Assembly (NCBI GenBank): GCA_034437695.1
Contig: DAOTTJ010000284.1
Coordinates: 1-37,256, forward strand
Length of the DNA: 37,256 nt
From: Paraktedonobacter sp034437695
GTDB taxonomy: Bacteria > Chloroflexota > Ktedonobacteria > Ktedonobacterales > Ktedonobacteraceae
Reading direction: 5' to 3'
Below are positions 16,942 to 24,650 of the stretch, one piece after another. Under the pieces are notes generated by a model, which saw only the letters and a program-made list of their open reading frames with translations, had not been told where the DNA came from and searched no databases. Numbering within the stretch: the first letter of the stretch is position 1; the number at the start of each line of letters is the position of its first letter. A program made the translations under genes and the position numbers.

Positions 16942-19900
16942 ATGCCAGATAAGATTGGATATCGCTTATTGCAGGCGCGACGGCGTCTATCGCTTTCGCA
17001 GGAGGCCGTCGCGGCGGCCATAGGTGCATCGGTGCGCAGTGTCAGGCGTTGGGAGCAGGATCAGGGTCTTCCGCAATTTGTCTATAGAGAAGCGCTGTGT
17101 CGCACCTTGCAGCTGGATTTTGAGGAACTCTTTCAAACGGCTGATCCGCAGGAATCTGACGAGCAGAAGAGCGTGGTTGCACTCTGGTATGTTCCCTATG
17201 CGCGTAATTTGCACTTTACCGGACGCGATGAACTGCTGGTCCAGCTTGAGCACTATTTCTCGCTAGAGAGGCAGGACGGATTGCAGACCTTCCACCGTGC
17301 TGCGTTGACTCAGCCGCAGGCGATCAAGGGATTGGGAGGGATTGGTAAGACGCAGGTGGCGCTTGAATATGCCTATCGTGCCCGTGAGCAGGGGCGCTAT
17401 ATACATACATTCTGGGTCAATGCGGCCAGCGAAGAGGCAATTATGACCAGCTTTGTGATGCTTGCGGAATTGTTGCCCGAATTTTCCGCCAGAGCCGAAG
17501 CCAACCAGCGCAAACTAGTCGCAGCTATCAAGCGCTGGTTGGAGGACTGTCAGCAGCGCTGGTTGCTGATCTTTGACAACGCTGATGAGATTACATTGAT
17601 CCAGGACTATCTGCCGCAGGCTGGCAACGGAAGTGTTTTGCTGACGACGCGAGCCGGTGCTGTAGGGGCGCTCGCAGCCTCGATTGAAGTCGAAAAGATG
17701 GGTCTTATCGAGGGGACGTACCTCCTGCTCAAAAGGTCGCAGCGTTTCGTCAACGCTTCTGACGAAGAGGTCAATGAAGCTGGAAATATCGTCGTCGCGC
17801 TCGATCATTTTCCGCTGGCGCTCGACCAGGCGGGAGCATATATCGAAGAGACGCGATGTAGCTTTACAACCTATCTACAACTCTATCAAGACCATCGTCA
17901 CGCCCTGCTTGCCAAGCGAGGGATTCAGGTCACGCACTACCCGGACGCAGTAGCGGCGACGTGGTTGCTTTCCTTTCAGAAAGTTGAGCAGACCAATCCG
18001 GCGGCCGCCGAACTTCTGCGTCTCTGCGCCTTTCTTGCGCCGGACCACATTCCCGAAGAGCTGCTCAGAGCTGGAGCGTCTTACTGGCCGCCTCTTTTGC
18101 AAAGTGCAGCCGCCGATCTCTTCACATTCAATCAACTCCTTGAGAATTTGCTGACCTTTTCCCTGGTGAAGCGCCTGGCAGAAGACCGCACGCTTAGTCT
18201 ACATCGGCTAGTGCAGGTCGTGCAGAAAGATATGCTGGAACCAGAAGTTCAGCGTCAATGGGCGGAGCGCGTGGTGCGCGTGGTAAATATGGCTTTTCCG
18301 GCTGATCCCAAAGAGTCGATAGCGACGTGGCCGCAGTGCCTCAAGCTTCTAGAACAGGCGCAGGCGTGTGATACATTAATTCGCCAGTATACTATCCTGA
18401 TCCCTGAAGCGCCTGATCTGCTCGAACGTGTCGGCATCTATCTTCAGGAGCACGCGCTCTACGAACAGGCGCGGCCACTCTTTAAGCAAGGGTTGTGTAT
18501 CAGAGAGCAGATTGTGCCACCTGAGCGTTCTGAGGTTGTGCGTATGTACTATCATCTGGGGACGCTTGCGCGGCTTCAAGGAAAATATGCTGAGGCGGAG
18601 ATGAACCTTCAGAAGGCGTTGCACCTGGGTCAGCAAGTAGCGAAAGTTGGCGATGGTCAACAGCTTCACGCCTTGATCATGAAGATATGGACCTCTTTAG
18701 GCAACCTCTTCATCGACCAGGGAAGATATGGCGAGGCAGAGGGTCTATTCTTAAATGCCGTAAGTGTGCAGATGCAAAGCGTCATGTCAGATCAGCCGGT
18801 GCTGGCTGCTTTACTCAACGGACTTGGAAATGCCTGTCTGTTTCAGGGAAGGTACCATGAAGCGGAAGAAGCGTACCAGAAAGCGTTGCAGATCTGGGAG
18901 AAGAGTTTGGGTTCTGAACATCCGCAGATCGCCCACTCTTTCTCAAATCTGGCCGTAGTCTACTACGAAGAGGGGAAATATGAAAAAGCACAGCAATTTG
19001 CATTGCACGCGCTCGAAATTCGCGAGCGAGCGTTTGGGCATAGGCATCCCCAGGTAGCCAACACATTGACTATTCTTGGCGGCCTGGCGCTGATGCGCGG
19101 AAAGTACAGGGATGCCGAAACGCTGCATGGACAGGCGTTGCAGATCTGGGAGCAGATCTTCGGGCCAGAGCACCTGCAATTGGCCTATGCACTTGTCTCT
19201 CTGGGCAAAGTGTACCGGGTACAGGGAGTGTACGTGAAGGCCGAGCAGGTTTTGCAGCACGCGCTCGACCTTAGGGAGCAGGCGCTAGGCGCAGAACATG
19301 CGCAGTTGATTTTCCCACTGGCGGCGTTGGGAGGCATCTACCGCGATCAGGGAAGATATGCGGAGGCAGAACATTGCTTACAGCGCGTGCTCAAGCTGGG
19401 GGAACAAACCTTAGGAGCCGAGCATTCTGATTTGATCGCGCCGCTGATCGAACTGGGGGCATTGCAGAGAGAACGAGGCGATCTACAAGAGGCGGAGCGC
19501 CTGTTACAGCGTGCAAAGCAGGTTTGTGAGCAGCACTTTGGCAAGCAGCACCCAAAACTGACCTTGCTCTTGAGTGAACTGGGCGAAGTGTACCGTTTGC
19601 AAGAGAAGGACCTGGAAGCTCAACAGCTCTACCAGCAGGCGTTAGATATCTGGCAACAGACTCAGGAGAATACGGACCATCCAGACCTGATATTCCCACT
19701 GAATAGTCTGGCCAGTATCGCGCACAGACAGCGTAAATTTGACCTTGCCAGGTCCTTGTACGAGCAGGCCATGAACCTCGGCGAGCGCCACCTGGAGTCG
19801 TGGAACCCTGGAATAGCGGGGACCGCTGTGCATCTGGCTGAACTGTGTGAGGAGGAAGGGCGAGTTGAAGAGGCCGTGGCGCTCTATCAGCGTGCCTGTG

Positions 19901-20043
19901 CGATCTACGAGCGTATCTATGGTCCGCAGCATATCAAAACCAACGAGGTCCATGAGCGTCTGCACGCACTGCTGGCGATCCTGAAGGCCAGAGAAGAAAA
20001 GGGCGAGCAACAGAATTTACAGCGAGATAAAAGATGTAATTGA
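16942..20043 (+). CDS. XRE-HTH / NB-ARC / TPR regulator (STAND ATPase)
   Basis: A 1033-residue signalling protein. Residues about 5-65 form an XRE-type helix-turn-helix (SLSQEAVAAAIGASVRSVRR). An NB-ARC ATPase follows, with P-loop GLGGIGKT (130-137), Walker B WLLIFDNAD (D212), a sensor-like LLTTRAG and an FPLALDQAGAY motif. From about 500 to 1000 there are tandem TPRs of 42-residue period with the kinesin-light-chain-like LG-x-EHPQ spacing. STAND proteins of this kind stay inactive until the repeat domain senses a ligand, then oligomerise with ATP. Here the output is probably DNA binding, so a transcription regulator is the main reading. A role in phage defence, as in other bacterial NLR-like proteins, cannot be excluded but no effector domain is seen. 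The start has AAGGG 8 nt upstream. Confidence 0.9.
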   Translation: MPDKIGYRLLQARRRLSLSQEAVAAAIGASVRSVRRWEQDQGLPQFVYREALCRTLQLDFEELFQTADPQESDEQKSVVALWYVPYARNLHFTGRDELLVQLEHYFSLERQDGLQTFHRAALTQPQAIKGLGGIGKTQVALEYAYRAREQGRYIHTFWVNAASEEAIMTSFVMLAELLPEFSARAEANQRKLVAAIKRWLEDCQQRWLLIFDNADEITLIQDYLPQAGNGSVLLTTRAGAVGALAASIEVEKMGLIEGTYLLLKRSQRFVNASDEEVNEAGNIVVALDHFPLALDQAGAYIEETRCSFTTYLQLYQDHRHALLAKRGIQVTHYPDAVAATWLLSFQKVEQTNPAAAELLRLCAFLAPDHIPEELLRAGASYWPPLLQSAAADLFTFNQLLENLLTFSLVKRLAEDRTLSLHRLVQVVQKDMLEPEVQRQWAERVVRVVNMAFPADPKESIATWPQCLKLLEQAQACDTLIRQYTILIPEAPDLLERVGIYLQEHALYEQARPLFKQGLCIREQIVPPERSEVVRMYYHLGTLARLQGKYAEAEMNLQKALHLGQQVAKVGDGQQLHALIMKIWTSLGNLFIDQGRYGEAEGLFLNAVSVQMQSVMSDQPVLAALLNGLGNACLFQGRYHEAEEAYQKALQIWEKSLGSEHPQIAHSFSNLAVVYYEEGKYEKAQQFALHALEIRERAFGHRHPQVANTLTILGGLALMRGKYRDAETLHGQALQIWEQIFGPEHLQLAYALVSLGKVYRVQGVYVKAEQVLQHALDLREQALGAEHAQLIFPLAALGGIYRDQGRYAEAEHCLQRVLKLGEQTLGAEHSDLIAPLIELGALQRERGDLQEAERLLQRAKQVCEQHFGKQHPKLTLLLSELGEVYRLQEKDLEAQQLYQQALDIWQQTQENTDHPDLIFPLNSLASIAHRQRKFDLARSLYEQAMNLGERHLESWNPGIAGTAVHLAELCEEEGRVEEAVALYQRACAIYERIYGPQHIKTNEVHERLHALLAILKAREEKGEQQNLQRDKRCN

Positions 20044-20059
20044 TGCTTGTACCTGAAGA

Positions 20060-20097
20060 CTGGCCGGTATCTGGCCGGTATCTGGCCGGTATCTGGC
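20060..20097 (+). repeat. Tandem 11-bp repeat
   Basis: CTGGCCGGTAT occurs three times head to tail (20060, 20071, 20082), followed by a partial CTGGC, 17 nt after the stop of the HTH-NB-ARC-TPR gene. Confidence 0.8.
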
Positions 20098-20186
20098 ATT
20101 GTATTCTCTGCTGTAGCAGAGTACATTGCTAGCAGAGAGAGAGTAAGACCCGTTTTCCACTCTCTTCTTATGCTCTCTAATATCTA

Positions 20187-20283
20187 TGGCCAATAGCTTT
20201 AAAACAGGCCCTTTAGCAAAAAACCTGAGATGAAGGTGATCTCAAATCTTTGCGCTTCTAGCCTATTTTAGCGTTATTGGCCA
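20187..20283. other. Imperfect inverted repeat in a convergent intergenic region
   Basis: TGGCCAATA at 20187 and TATTGGCCA ending at 20283 bound a 97-bp segment. The pairing extends imperfectly to 18 nt, and a small internal hairpin TGAGAT/ATCTCA is also present. It lies between the convergent ends of the HTH-NB-ARC-TPR gene and prs. It could be a terminator region or a small decayed element. The rest of 20044-20386 shows no gene. Confidence 0.45.
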
Positions 20284-20386
20284 CAGGTACTTCTTTCTAT
20301 AGAGATGCAGAAAGGCGTAGCTAGAGAGGTACTACGGCTGCATGGTTTGGGTTCTGGTGGGATGGGTCTGTGCCAGCGTGCCTTAT

Positions 20387-21334
20387 TCAATAGGTATTCT
20401 CGAAGAGACTGCTGACCGACTCGCCGACGTGGATGCGGCGGATAGCTTCGGCGAGCAGTGGGGCGATGGAGAGAATGGTCATATTGGGGAGCTGTTTTTC
20501 TGGTGGAATGGGGACGGTATTAGTCGTAATGATCTCAGTGATATCCGCTTGTGTACGGAGCCGCTCGATGGCTGGTCCGCTAAACAGGCCGTGAGTGCAG
20601 GCGATCGAGATGCGCCTCACCTGGCGTTCGCGCAGGCGTGCGAGAATCTCCACAATAGTTCCTCCATTGGCGATTTCATCATCGATGATAATCACATCTT
20701 TCCCCTCGACATTGCCGACTATCGTATCGATGACTACGCGGTCGTCTGCTACCCGCTGCTTGCGGCCTGCCGCCATTGAGACATTGAGCAGGCGAGCGAA
20801 GTGTGAAGCTGATTTAGCATTGCCGAGATCGGGTGAAAGCACGATAGTATTGCTGAGATCGTACTCGCGAAAATGTCTGGCCAGGACTGCCAGAGCATTG
20901 AGGTGATCGGTTGGTACGCTAAAAAAGCCGTGGACCTGAGCGGCATGGAGAGTCATAGTCAGGACGCGGTTGGCCCCGGCGGTGACCAGGAGATCGGCGG
21001 TCAGGCGTCCGGCGATCGAGATGCGTGGAGCGTCTTTCTTGTCCGAGCGGGCGTAGGAGTAGTAGGGAATTACGGCTGTAGTACGCGCTGCTGATGCGCC
21101 ACGGGCGGCATCGAGCATAAAAAGCAGTTGCATAAGATTTTCTTGGACGGGTGGAACCAGGGGTTGCATAATAAAGACATCGCTTTCGCGGCAGTTAGCA
21201 TTCAACTGTACATAGAGACAGTCGTTGCTGAAATGGCGAACCGTTACCCCACACAGAGGGACATTCAGACATTCGCAAACCTCCTGAGCCAGTTCCTGGT
21301 GAGCCAGCCCGCTGAAAATAGTGATGTCACGCAT
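20387..21334 (-). CDS. prs: Ribose-phosphate pyrophosphokinase (PRPP synthetase), divergent
   Basis: It makes phosphoribosyl pyrophosphate from ribose 5-phosphate and ATP. The 315-aa length is normal. Family landmarks are FSGLAHQELAQ at the N-terminus, the flexible loop YYSYARSDKKD, the histidine in TLHAAQVHGFF, SPDLGNAKSA and the PRPP loop IIIDDEIANGGTI. Several differ from the classical enzyme: the loop usually reads DDMIDTGGT, and the DLGNAKSASHF segment replaces DIGGVVRARA. It may therefore be a separate subfamily with different regulation, but the core acidic residues and the GGT remain. The ATG at 21334 has AAGGAT 8-9 nt upstream. The frame runs to 21376, but that upstream ATG overlaps a promoter-like TGATATACT. 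Confidence 0.88.
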   Translation of the reverse strand: MRDITIFSGLAHQELAQEVCECLNVPLCGVTVRHFSNDCLYVQLNANCRESDVFIMQPLVPPVQENLMQLLFMLDAARGASAARTTAVIPYYSYARSDKKDAPRISIAGRLTADLLVTAGANRVLTMTLHAAQVHGFFSVPTDHLNALAVLARHFREYDLSNTIVLSPDLGNAKSASHFARLLNVSMAAGRKQRVADDRVVIDTIVGNVEGKDVIIIDDEIANGGTIVEILARLRERQVRRISIACTHGLFSGPAIERLRTQADITEIITTNTVPIPPEKQLPNMTILSIAPLLAEAIRRIHVGESVSSLFENTY

Positions 21335-21366
21335 AGTTGAATATCCTTTTGCATGTACTGCCAGAT

Positions 21367-21375
21367 AGTATATCA
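21367..21375 (-). promoter_or_regulatory. Extended -10 element of prs
   Basis: On the minus strand the sequence reads TGATATACT, an extended -10 (TG-n-TATACT) without a good -35. The predicted leader is about 26 nt. Confidence 0.45.
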
Positions 21376-21436
21376 TCCAGTCTACTCTACTCGTCCCTTG
21401 CCTATTAAGCAGTCAGGACTTCACAAAAGTCTTTTT

Positions 21437-21553
21437 GTCCCCAAAGAAGGGTTTTGGCAAGGGGTATCCTTCTGCATTCCCTGTTGGGGACACCCCAGAT
21501 TACCTGTCCCCAGACAGGGTGCCGTTTAAGGGTTGCTGCCCTTAACAATCCCG
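21437..21553 (+). repeat. Two tandem copies of the intergenic repeat core
   Basis: The first unit (21437-21483) runs from GTCCCC through GGCAAGGGG to CTGCATTCCC. The second (21483-21553) begins GTTGGGGACACCCC, continues AGATTACCTGTCCCC, and ends with a hairpin TTAAGGG/CCCTTAA in place of the GCAAAGGGC/GCCCTTTGC stem of copy 1. Both arms of the hairpin have changed together. Confidence 0.7.
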
Positions 21554-21569
21554 CCTAAGCTGCGCCTGC

Positions 21570-21665
21570 TGCTCTGTCAAGCTTCCTGTGATGCAGCCCC
21601 AGACACCAGTTAAGGGGTTGCCCCCCTTGCATCCCTAGTGCTGTCAACCTAAGCTTGACAGAGCA
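21570..21665 (+). mobile_element. 96-bp MITE-like element with 15-bp terminal inverted repeats
   Basis: A perfect 15-bp inverted repeat, TGCTCTGTCAAGCTT (21570-21584) and its complement (21651-21665), bounds a further diverged copy of the repeat core with its own hairpins (GATGCA/TGCATC and AAGGGG/CCCCTT). No open frame or flanking direct repeat is evident. The remainder of the prs-acyl-CoA dehydrogenase gap, up to 21935, holds no convincing gene. Confidence 0.6.
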
Positions 21666-21935
21666 CTATAGAGTTGCCTTTGCGCTCAGGTAGTCTCCTG
21701 AGTCAGACGATCTATAGACCTAGAAGGGTGATGGCGAGTGTGAGAGTTGATGAGCAAAAGCGTCGCTCAGGTGCAACGCTCGGCTACATCTCAGTATAGA
21801 ATAAGACGCCAGTTGCAGCAGAGTTACAAATTTTTCACCCGTTCAGGGAAGCAAGCCAGGGAAAAGCCGGATACTCTTTTTACGAGTAAGCATAAGCGAA
21901 TGGTACAGAAGCTTACTTTCGGCGAGAGATGCTGG

Positions 21936-23087
21936 TTAATAGTTGCTGCCGAGCAGGCTACGAGCGATAAGCATACGTTGGATTTGATTTGTGCCTTCGT
22001 AGATCTGAGTGATTTTGGCATCGCGCATCAGGCGTTCGGCGGGATAGTCCTTCATATATCCATAGCCGCCCAGGATCTGAATGGCATCATTTGTAACAGA
22101 GATAGCGGTATCTGAGGCAAACAATTTAGCCATTGAGGAGTAGCGACCGAAGTCAGTTGCGCCGTGGTCGAGCATCGCGGCGGCCTGATAGACGAGCAGG
22201 CGTGAGGCCTCGACGTGGGTGGCCATATCGGCGAGCATGAATTGGATACCCTGGTTAGCGGCGATAGGTTTTTTAAACTGGACCCGTTCTTTAGAGTAGT
22301 TGACTGCCAGGTCGAGAGCGCCCTGAGCGATGCCTAGTGCTTGAGCGCCGATGCCGATGCGCGTACGATCGAGGGTCATCATCGCGATTTTAAAGCCCTC
22401 GCCTTCGCGTCCGAGCAAGTTTGCGGCGGGAACCACGCAATCGTTAAAGATCAGTTCGGCGGTTTGCGAGCCTTTGATGCCCATTTTATCCTCGATGCGT
22501 CCGACGGAGAAACCGGGAAAATCTTTTTCGACAATAAAGCCACTGATGCCGCGTGTGCCGGCATCGGGGTTAGTCAGGGCGAAGATAGAATTGACCTGTG
22601 CGAGGCCGCCGTTGGTGATAAAGCGTTTAGAGCCATTGAGAATATAGGTATCGCCTTTGCGCACTGCAAAGGTCTGCATCGCAGCGGCGTCGGAGCCGGA
22701 GCCAGATTCGGTCAGACCGTAGGCGGCGAGCCATGTGCCGCTGGCGAGTGGGGGAAGATATTTCTGTTTCTGGGCCTGAGTACCGGCGAGCATAATGGGC
22801 ATTGCGCCCAACTGTTGTACGGCCAGGATCAGACCAGTGGTGGCGCAATGGCGGGACAATTCCTCGACGGCCATCGTTACGGCCAGTTCGCTTGAACCCA
22901 GGCCGCCGTATTCCTCGGAGAAGGGCATGGCCAGGATATCTTGTTCGGCCAGTAGTTTTTGCATATCCCAGGGATACTCGCCCGTGCGATCGATTGCAGC
23001 TGCGCGTGGAGCCACGCGTTCCAGAGCAATCTCGTGAATGGTGTTGATTAATGTCTGTTCGTCCTCGGACAGATAAGAGAGGGCCAT
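21936..23087 (-). CDS. Acyl-CoA dehydrogenase
   Basis: This FAD-dependent enzyme introduces a trans-2 double bond into an acyl-CoA. It is probably short- or branched-chain specific, as judged by its close fit to the SCAD/isobutyryl type. Visible motifs are YGLTESGSGSDA (flavin binding, first signature), FITNGG, the QILGGYGY-x4-PAERLMRDAKI second signature, and the catalytic base E364 in QIYEGTNQIQR. The length of 383 aa is standard. The ATG at 23087 is preferred because conservation starts there; AAAGG lies 12 nt upstream. The frame extends to a GTG at 23144 with no support. No ETF or other beta-oxidation gene is adjacent, so it is probably monocistronic. Confidence 0.95.
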   Translation of the reverse strand: MALSYLSEDEQTLINTIHEIALERVAPRAAAIDRTGEYPWDMQKLLAEQDILAMPFSEEYGGLGSSELAVTMAVEELSRHCATTGLILAVQQLGAMPIMLAGTQAQKQKYLPPLASGTWLAAYGLTESGSGSDAAAMQTFAVRKGDTYILNGSKRFITNGGLAQVNSIFALTNPDAGTRGISGFIVEKDFPGFSVGRIEDKMGIKGSQTAELIFNDCVVPAANLLGREGEGFKIAMMTLDRTRIGIGAQALGIAQGALDLAVNYSKERVQFKKPIAANQGIQFMLADMATHVEASRLLVYQAAAMLDHGATDFGRYSSMAKLFASDTAISVTNDAIQILGGYGYMKDYPAERLMRDAKITQIYEGTNQIQRMLIARSLLGSNY

Positions 23088-23150
23088 AGATGGATACTGC
23101 CTTTCTATAAACGCTTTGCATGTGCGTGGTCGTGCGCAACTCACGCCTTT

Positions 23151-23159
23151 AGTATATCA
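23151..23159 (-). promoter_or_regulatory. Extended -10 element of the acyl-CoA dehydrogenase gene
   Basis: The minus strand reads TGATATACT, identical to the element in front of prs. No good -35 is visible. The predicted leader is about 55-60 nt. Confidence 0.45.
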
Positions 23160-23318
23160 TTCTCCGACCGGGGTAGCGTGTGAGCCAGGAGTTTCTCAAA
23201 GGGTCTTTTCTTTCTTACCGACGCGCCCGACCATTTAATGATTGATAGTGAGGTCGACGGGCCGCTTAAATTCTATAAAAAGAGTAAAAAGGCAAGCACC
23301 AGTCGAGGGAAAGGGGGA

Positions 23319-24320
23319 TTAGAATGTATCGGTGATTTTCTCGGCGAGGAAGACCTGGAGCACCACATCCTCGAGATCCTGCCAGACCAACTGTCGGATC
23401 TCTTGTAGGCTTACCTGCACATTGGTTGTTCCGACCTCTATAAATTTTTGTGAGGTGCGGCGGTTGTAGCCGGCGAAATAGGGGAGTTGCAGTTTATAGG
23501 TCGGCATAATAGTCAGGTCTATGGTCTCTGGTGCGAAGGCTTCGTGTGGTTCAAAGAGACAGGCGCTCATGTGGGAATACGCCTCGATCACTTTGAGGCG
23601 TTGGGGAGTAAAAAAATATTCTTGGACGCTGGATACAATCATCCCGCCTGCGATATTGCCGTGGAGCAGGATGGGAAAGGCTGCCGCGCTGCGCTCGTGT
23701 TCGGTCCAATGGGCGGGACAAAAAGTTATCTCATCGCGGGTATTAAGAACATAGAAATGTCCCTGGCGGATCGCGTAGCCGACCAGCGATTCTGCGCCCA
23801 GGAGCAGTAGTCGGTTGCCCAGATCGCGTGGCCAGGGTGGAGTTGCCAGACCGCCGATCTCGCGCAGACTGCGTCCCTTGCGTCCTGCGCGAGGTGGGAC
23901 GAAAGCAGCCAGGCTGATTGAGAGGCCGAGGCGTTCGGCGTCGAGGTGTCCGAGGGCCTGTTGCAAAAGGAGATCCTGGGTGGACTGGCGGCCCATTGGG
24001 AGCGGCATCAGCGCGAGATTGCTGAGGAGACGGGCGTAAAATTCGCCTGGTAGCTGTTCAGTAAAGGAATTAATCGATGGGTGATCCTCAAGAAGCTCGG
24101 GGAAATCCAGGATTAGCAGGTGCATAAACAGAGGATAGGCAGCGGGCGGGAGTAATTTTGGCAGGGAGCGCAGATTGTCCAGGCGTGGTCGGGAGATGCC
24201 ATCTGCCCAGCGCTGGAGGGTAATGGGTCGGATGTGGAGTGCCACAGCGAGGCGTTCTCTGTTGTGTGGGTCGGCGATGTGTTGTTTTAAGAAAGCTTGC
24301 CAGGTAGTTGGTGGCTGCAT
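23319..24320 (-). CDS. HTH/GAF-like regulator, paralogue A
   Basis: An N-terminal helix-turn-helix (RERLAVALHIRPITLQRWAD, about residues 21-40) recalls XRE-type DNA-binding domains. A middle helical part (50-120) precedes a GAF-like sensor region (about 140-280) with GAESLVGYAIRQG, AAFPILLHGNIAGG and SSVQEYFFTPQ. The tail (FAGYNRRTSQKF to VWQDLEDVVLQVF) is shared with the next gene. It probably senses a small ligand or signal and controls transcription, but the ligand is not known. The ATG at 24320 is preferred over the GTG at 24359. Its neighbour at 24651-25655 is a paralogue with the same layout, so the pair arose by tandem duplication. Confidence 0.75.
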   Translation of the reverse strand: MQPPTTWQAFLKQHIADPHNRERLAVALHIRPITLQRWADGISRPRLDNLRSLPKLLPPAAYPLFMHLLILDFPELLEDHPSINSFTEQLPGEFYARLLSNLALMPLPMGRQSTQDLLLQQALGHLDAERLGLSISLAAFVPPRAGRKGRSLREIGGLATPPWPRDLGNRLLLLGAESLVGYAIRQGHFYVLNTRDEITFCPAHWTEHERSAAAFPILLHGNIAGGMIVSSVQEYFFTPQRLKVIEAYSHMSACLFEPHEAFAPETIDLTIMPTYKLQLPYFAGYNRRTSQKFIEVGTTNVQVSLQEIRQLVWQDLEDVVLQVFLAEKITDTF

Positions 24321-24429
24321 TTTGTTCAACTTTTCTTTTTGCTGACCGGTAAAGTCCACTGTGCGGAAATGTGTAGGTTGAGAACGAGGGTACCAGTATC
24401 CGCCCTATCTACAATACTCCAGTTTTTTT

Positions 24430-24458
24430 AGTATACCATTTTTCTTGCCTGGAGGCAA
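24430..24458 (-). promoter_or_regulatory. Promoter of HTH/GAF-like paralogue A
   Basis: On the minus strand TTGCCT (-35) is followed after 17 nt by TATACT (-10), preceded by an extended TG. The -35 lies about 10 nt from the direct repeat that flanks the MITE-like element. Confidence 0.55.
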
Positions 24459-24475
24459 TCCTTTTCTCAAGATTT

Positions 24476-24636
24476 CACAGGGCTATTCAAAAGTCCACCC
24501 TGCCGCCTGTGGCGTCGGGCAAAAGAGGAAAAAGAGGTTTTTCGGGGACACCCCTCTTCCCTGTTCCCAGACAAGGTGCCGGCAAAGGGCTGCCGCCCTG
24601 TACACTCCTGCTTCTGATGACTTTTGAATAGCCCTG
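24476..24636 (+). mobile_element. 161-bp MITE-like element with 18-bp TIRs and flanking direct repeat
   Basis: An 18-bp perfect inverted repeat, CAGGGCTATTCAAAAGTC (24478-24495) and its complement (24619-24636), encloses the shared repeat core (24544-24614: GGGGACACCCC to GCAAAGGGC and ACTCCTGCTTC). CAAGATTT occurs just outside each end (24468-24475 and 24637-24644), which looks like an 8-bp target duplication. There is no coding capacity, so it would move only with a transposase in trans. It sits between the two HTH/GAF-like paralogues. Confidence 0.75.
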
Positions 24637-24650
24637 CAAGATTTTGGGGT

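Noticed and set aside
21747..22115. Plus-strand frame of 122 codons
   Set aside because: It overlaps the end of the acyl-CoA dehydrogenase gene in antisense and has no ribosome binding site.
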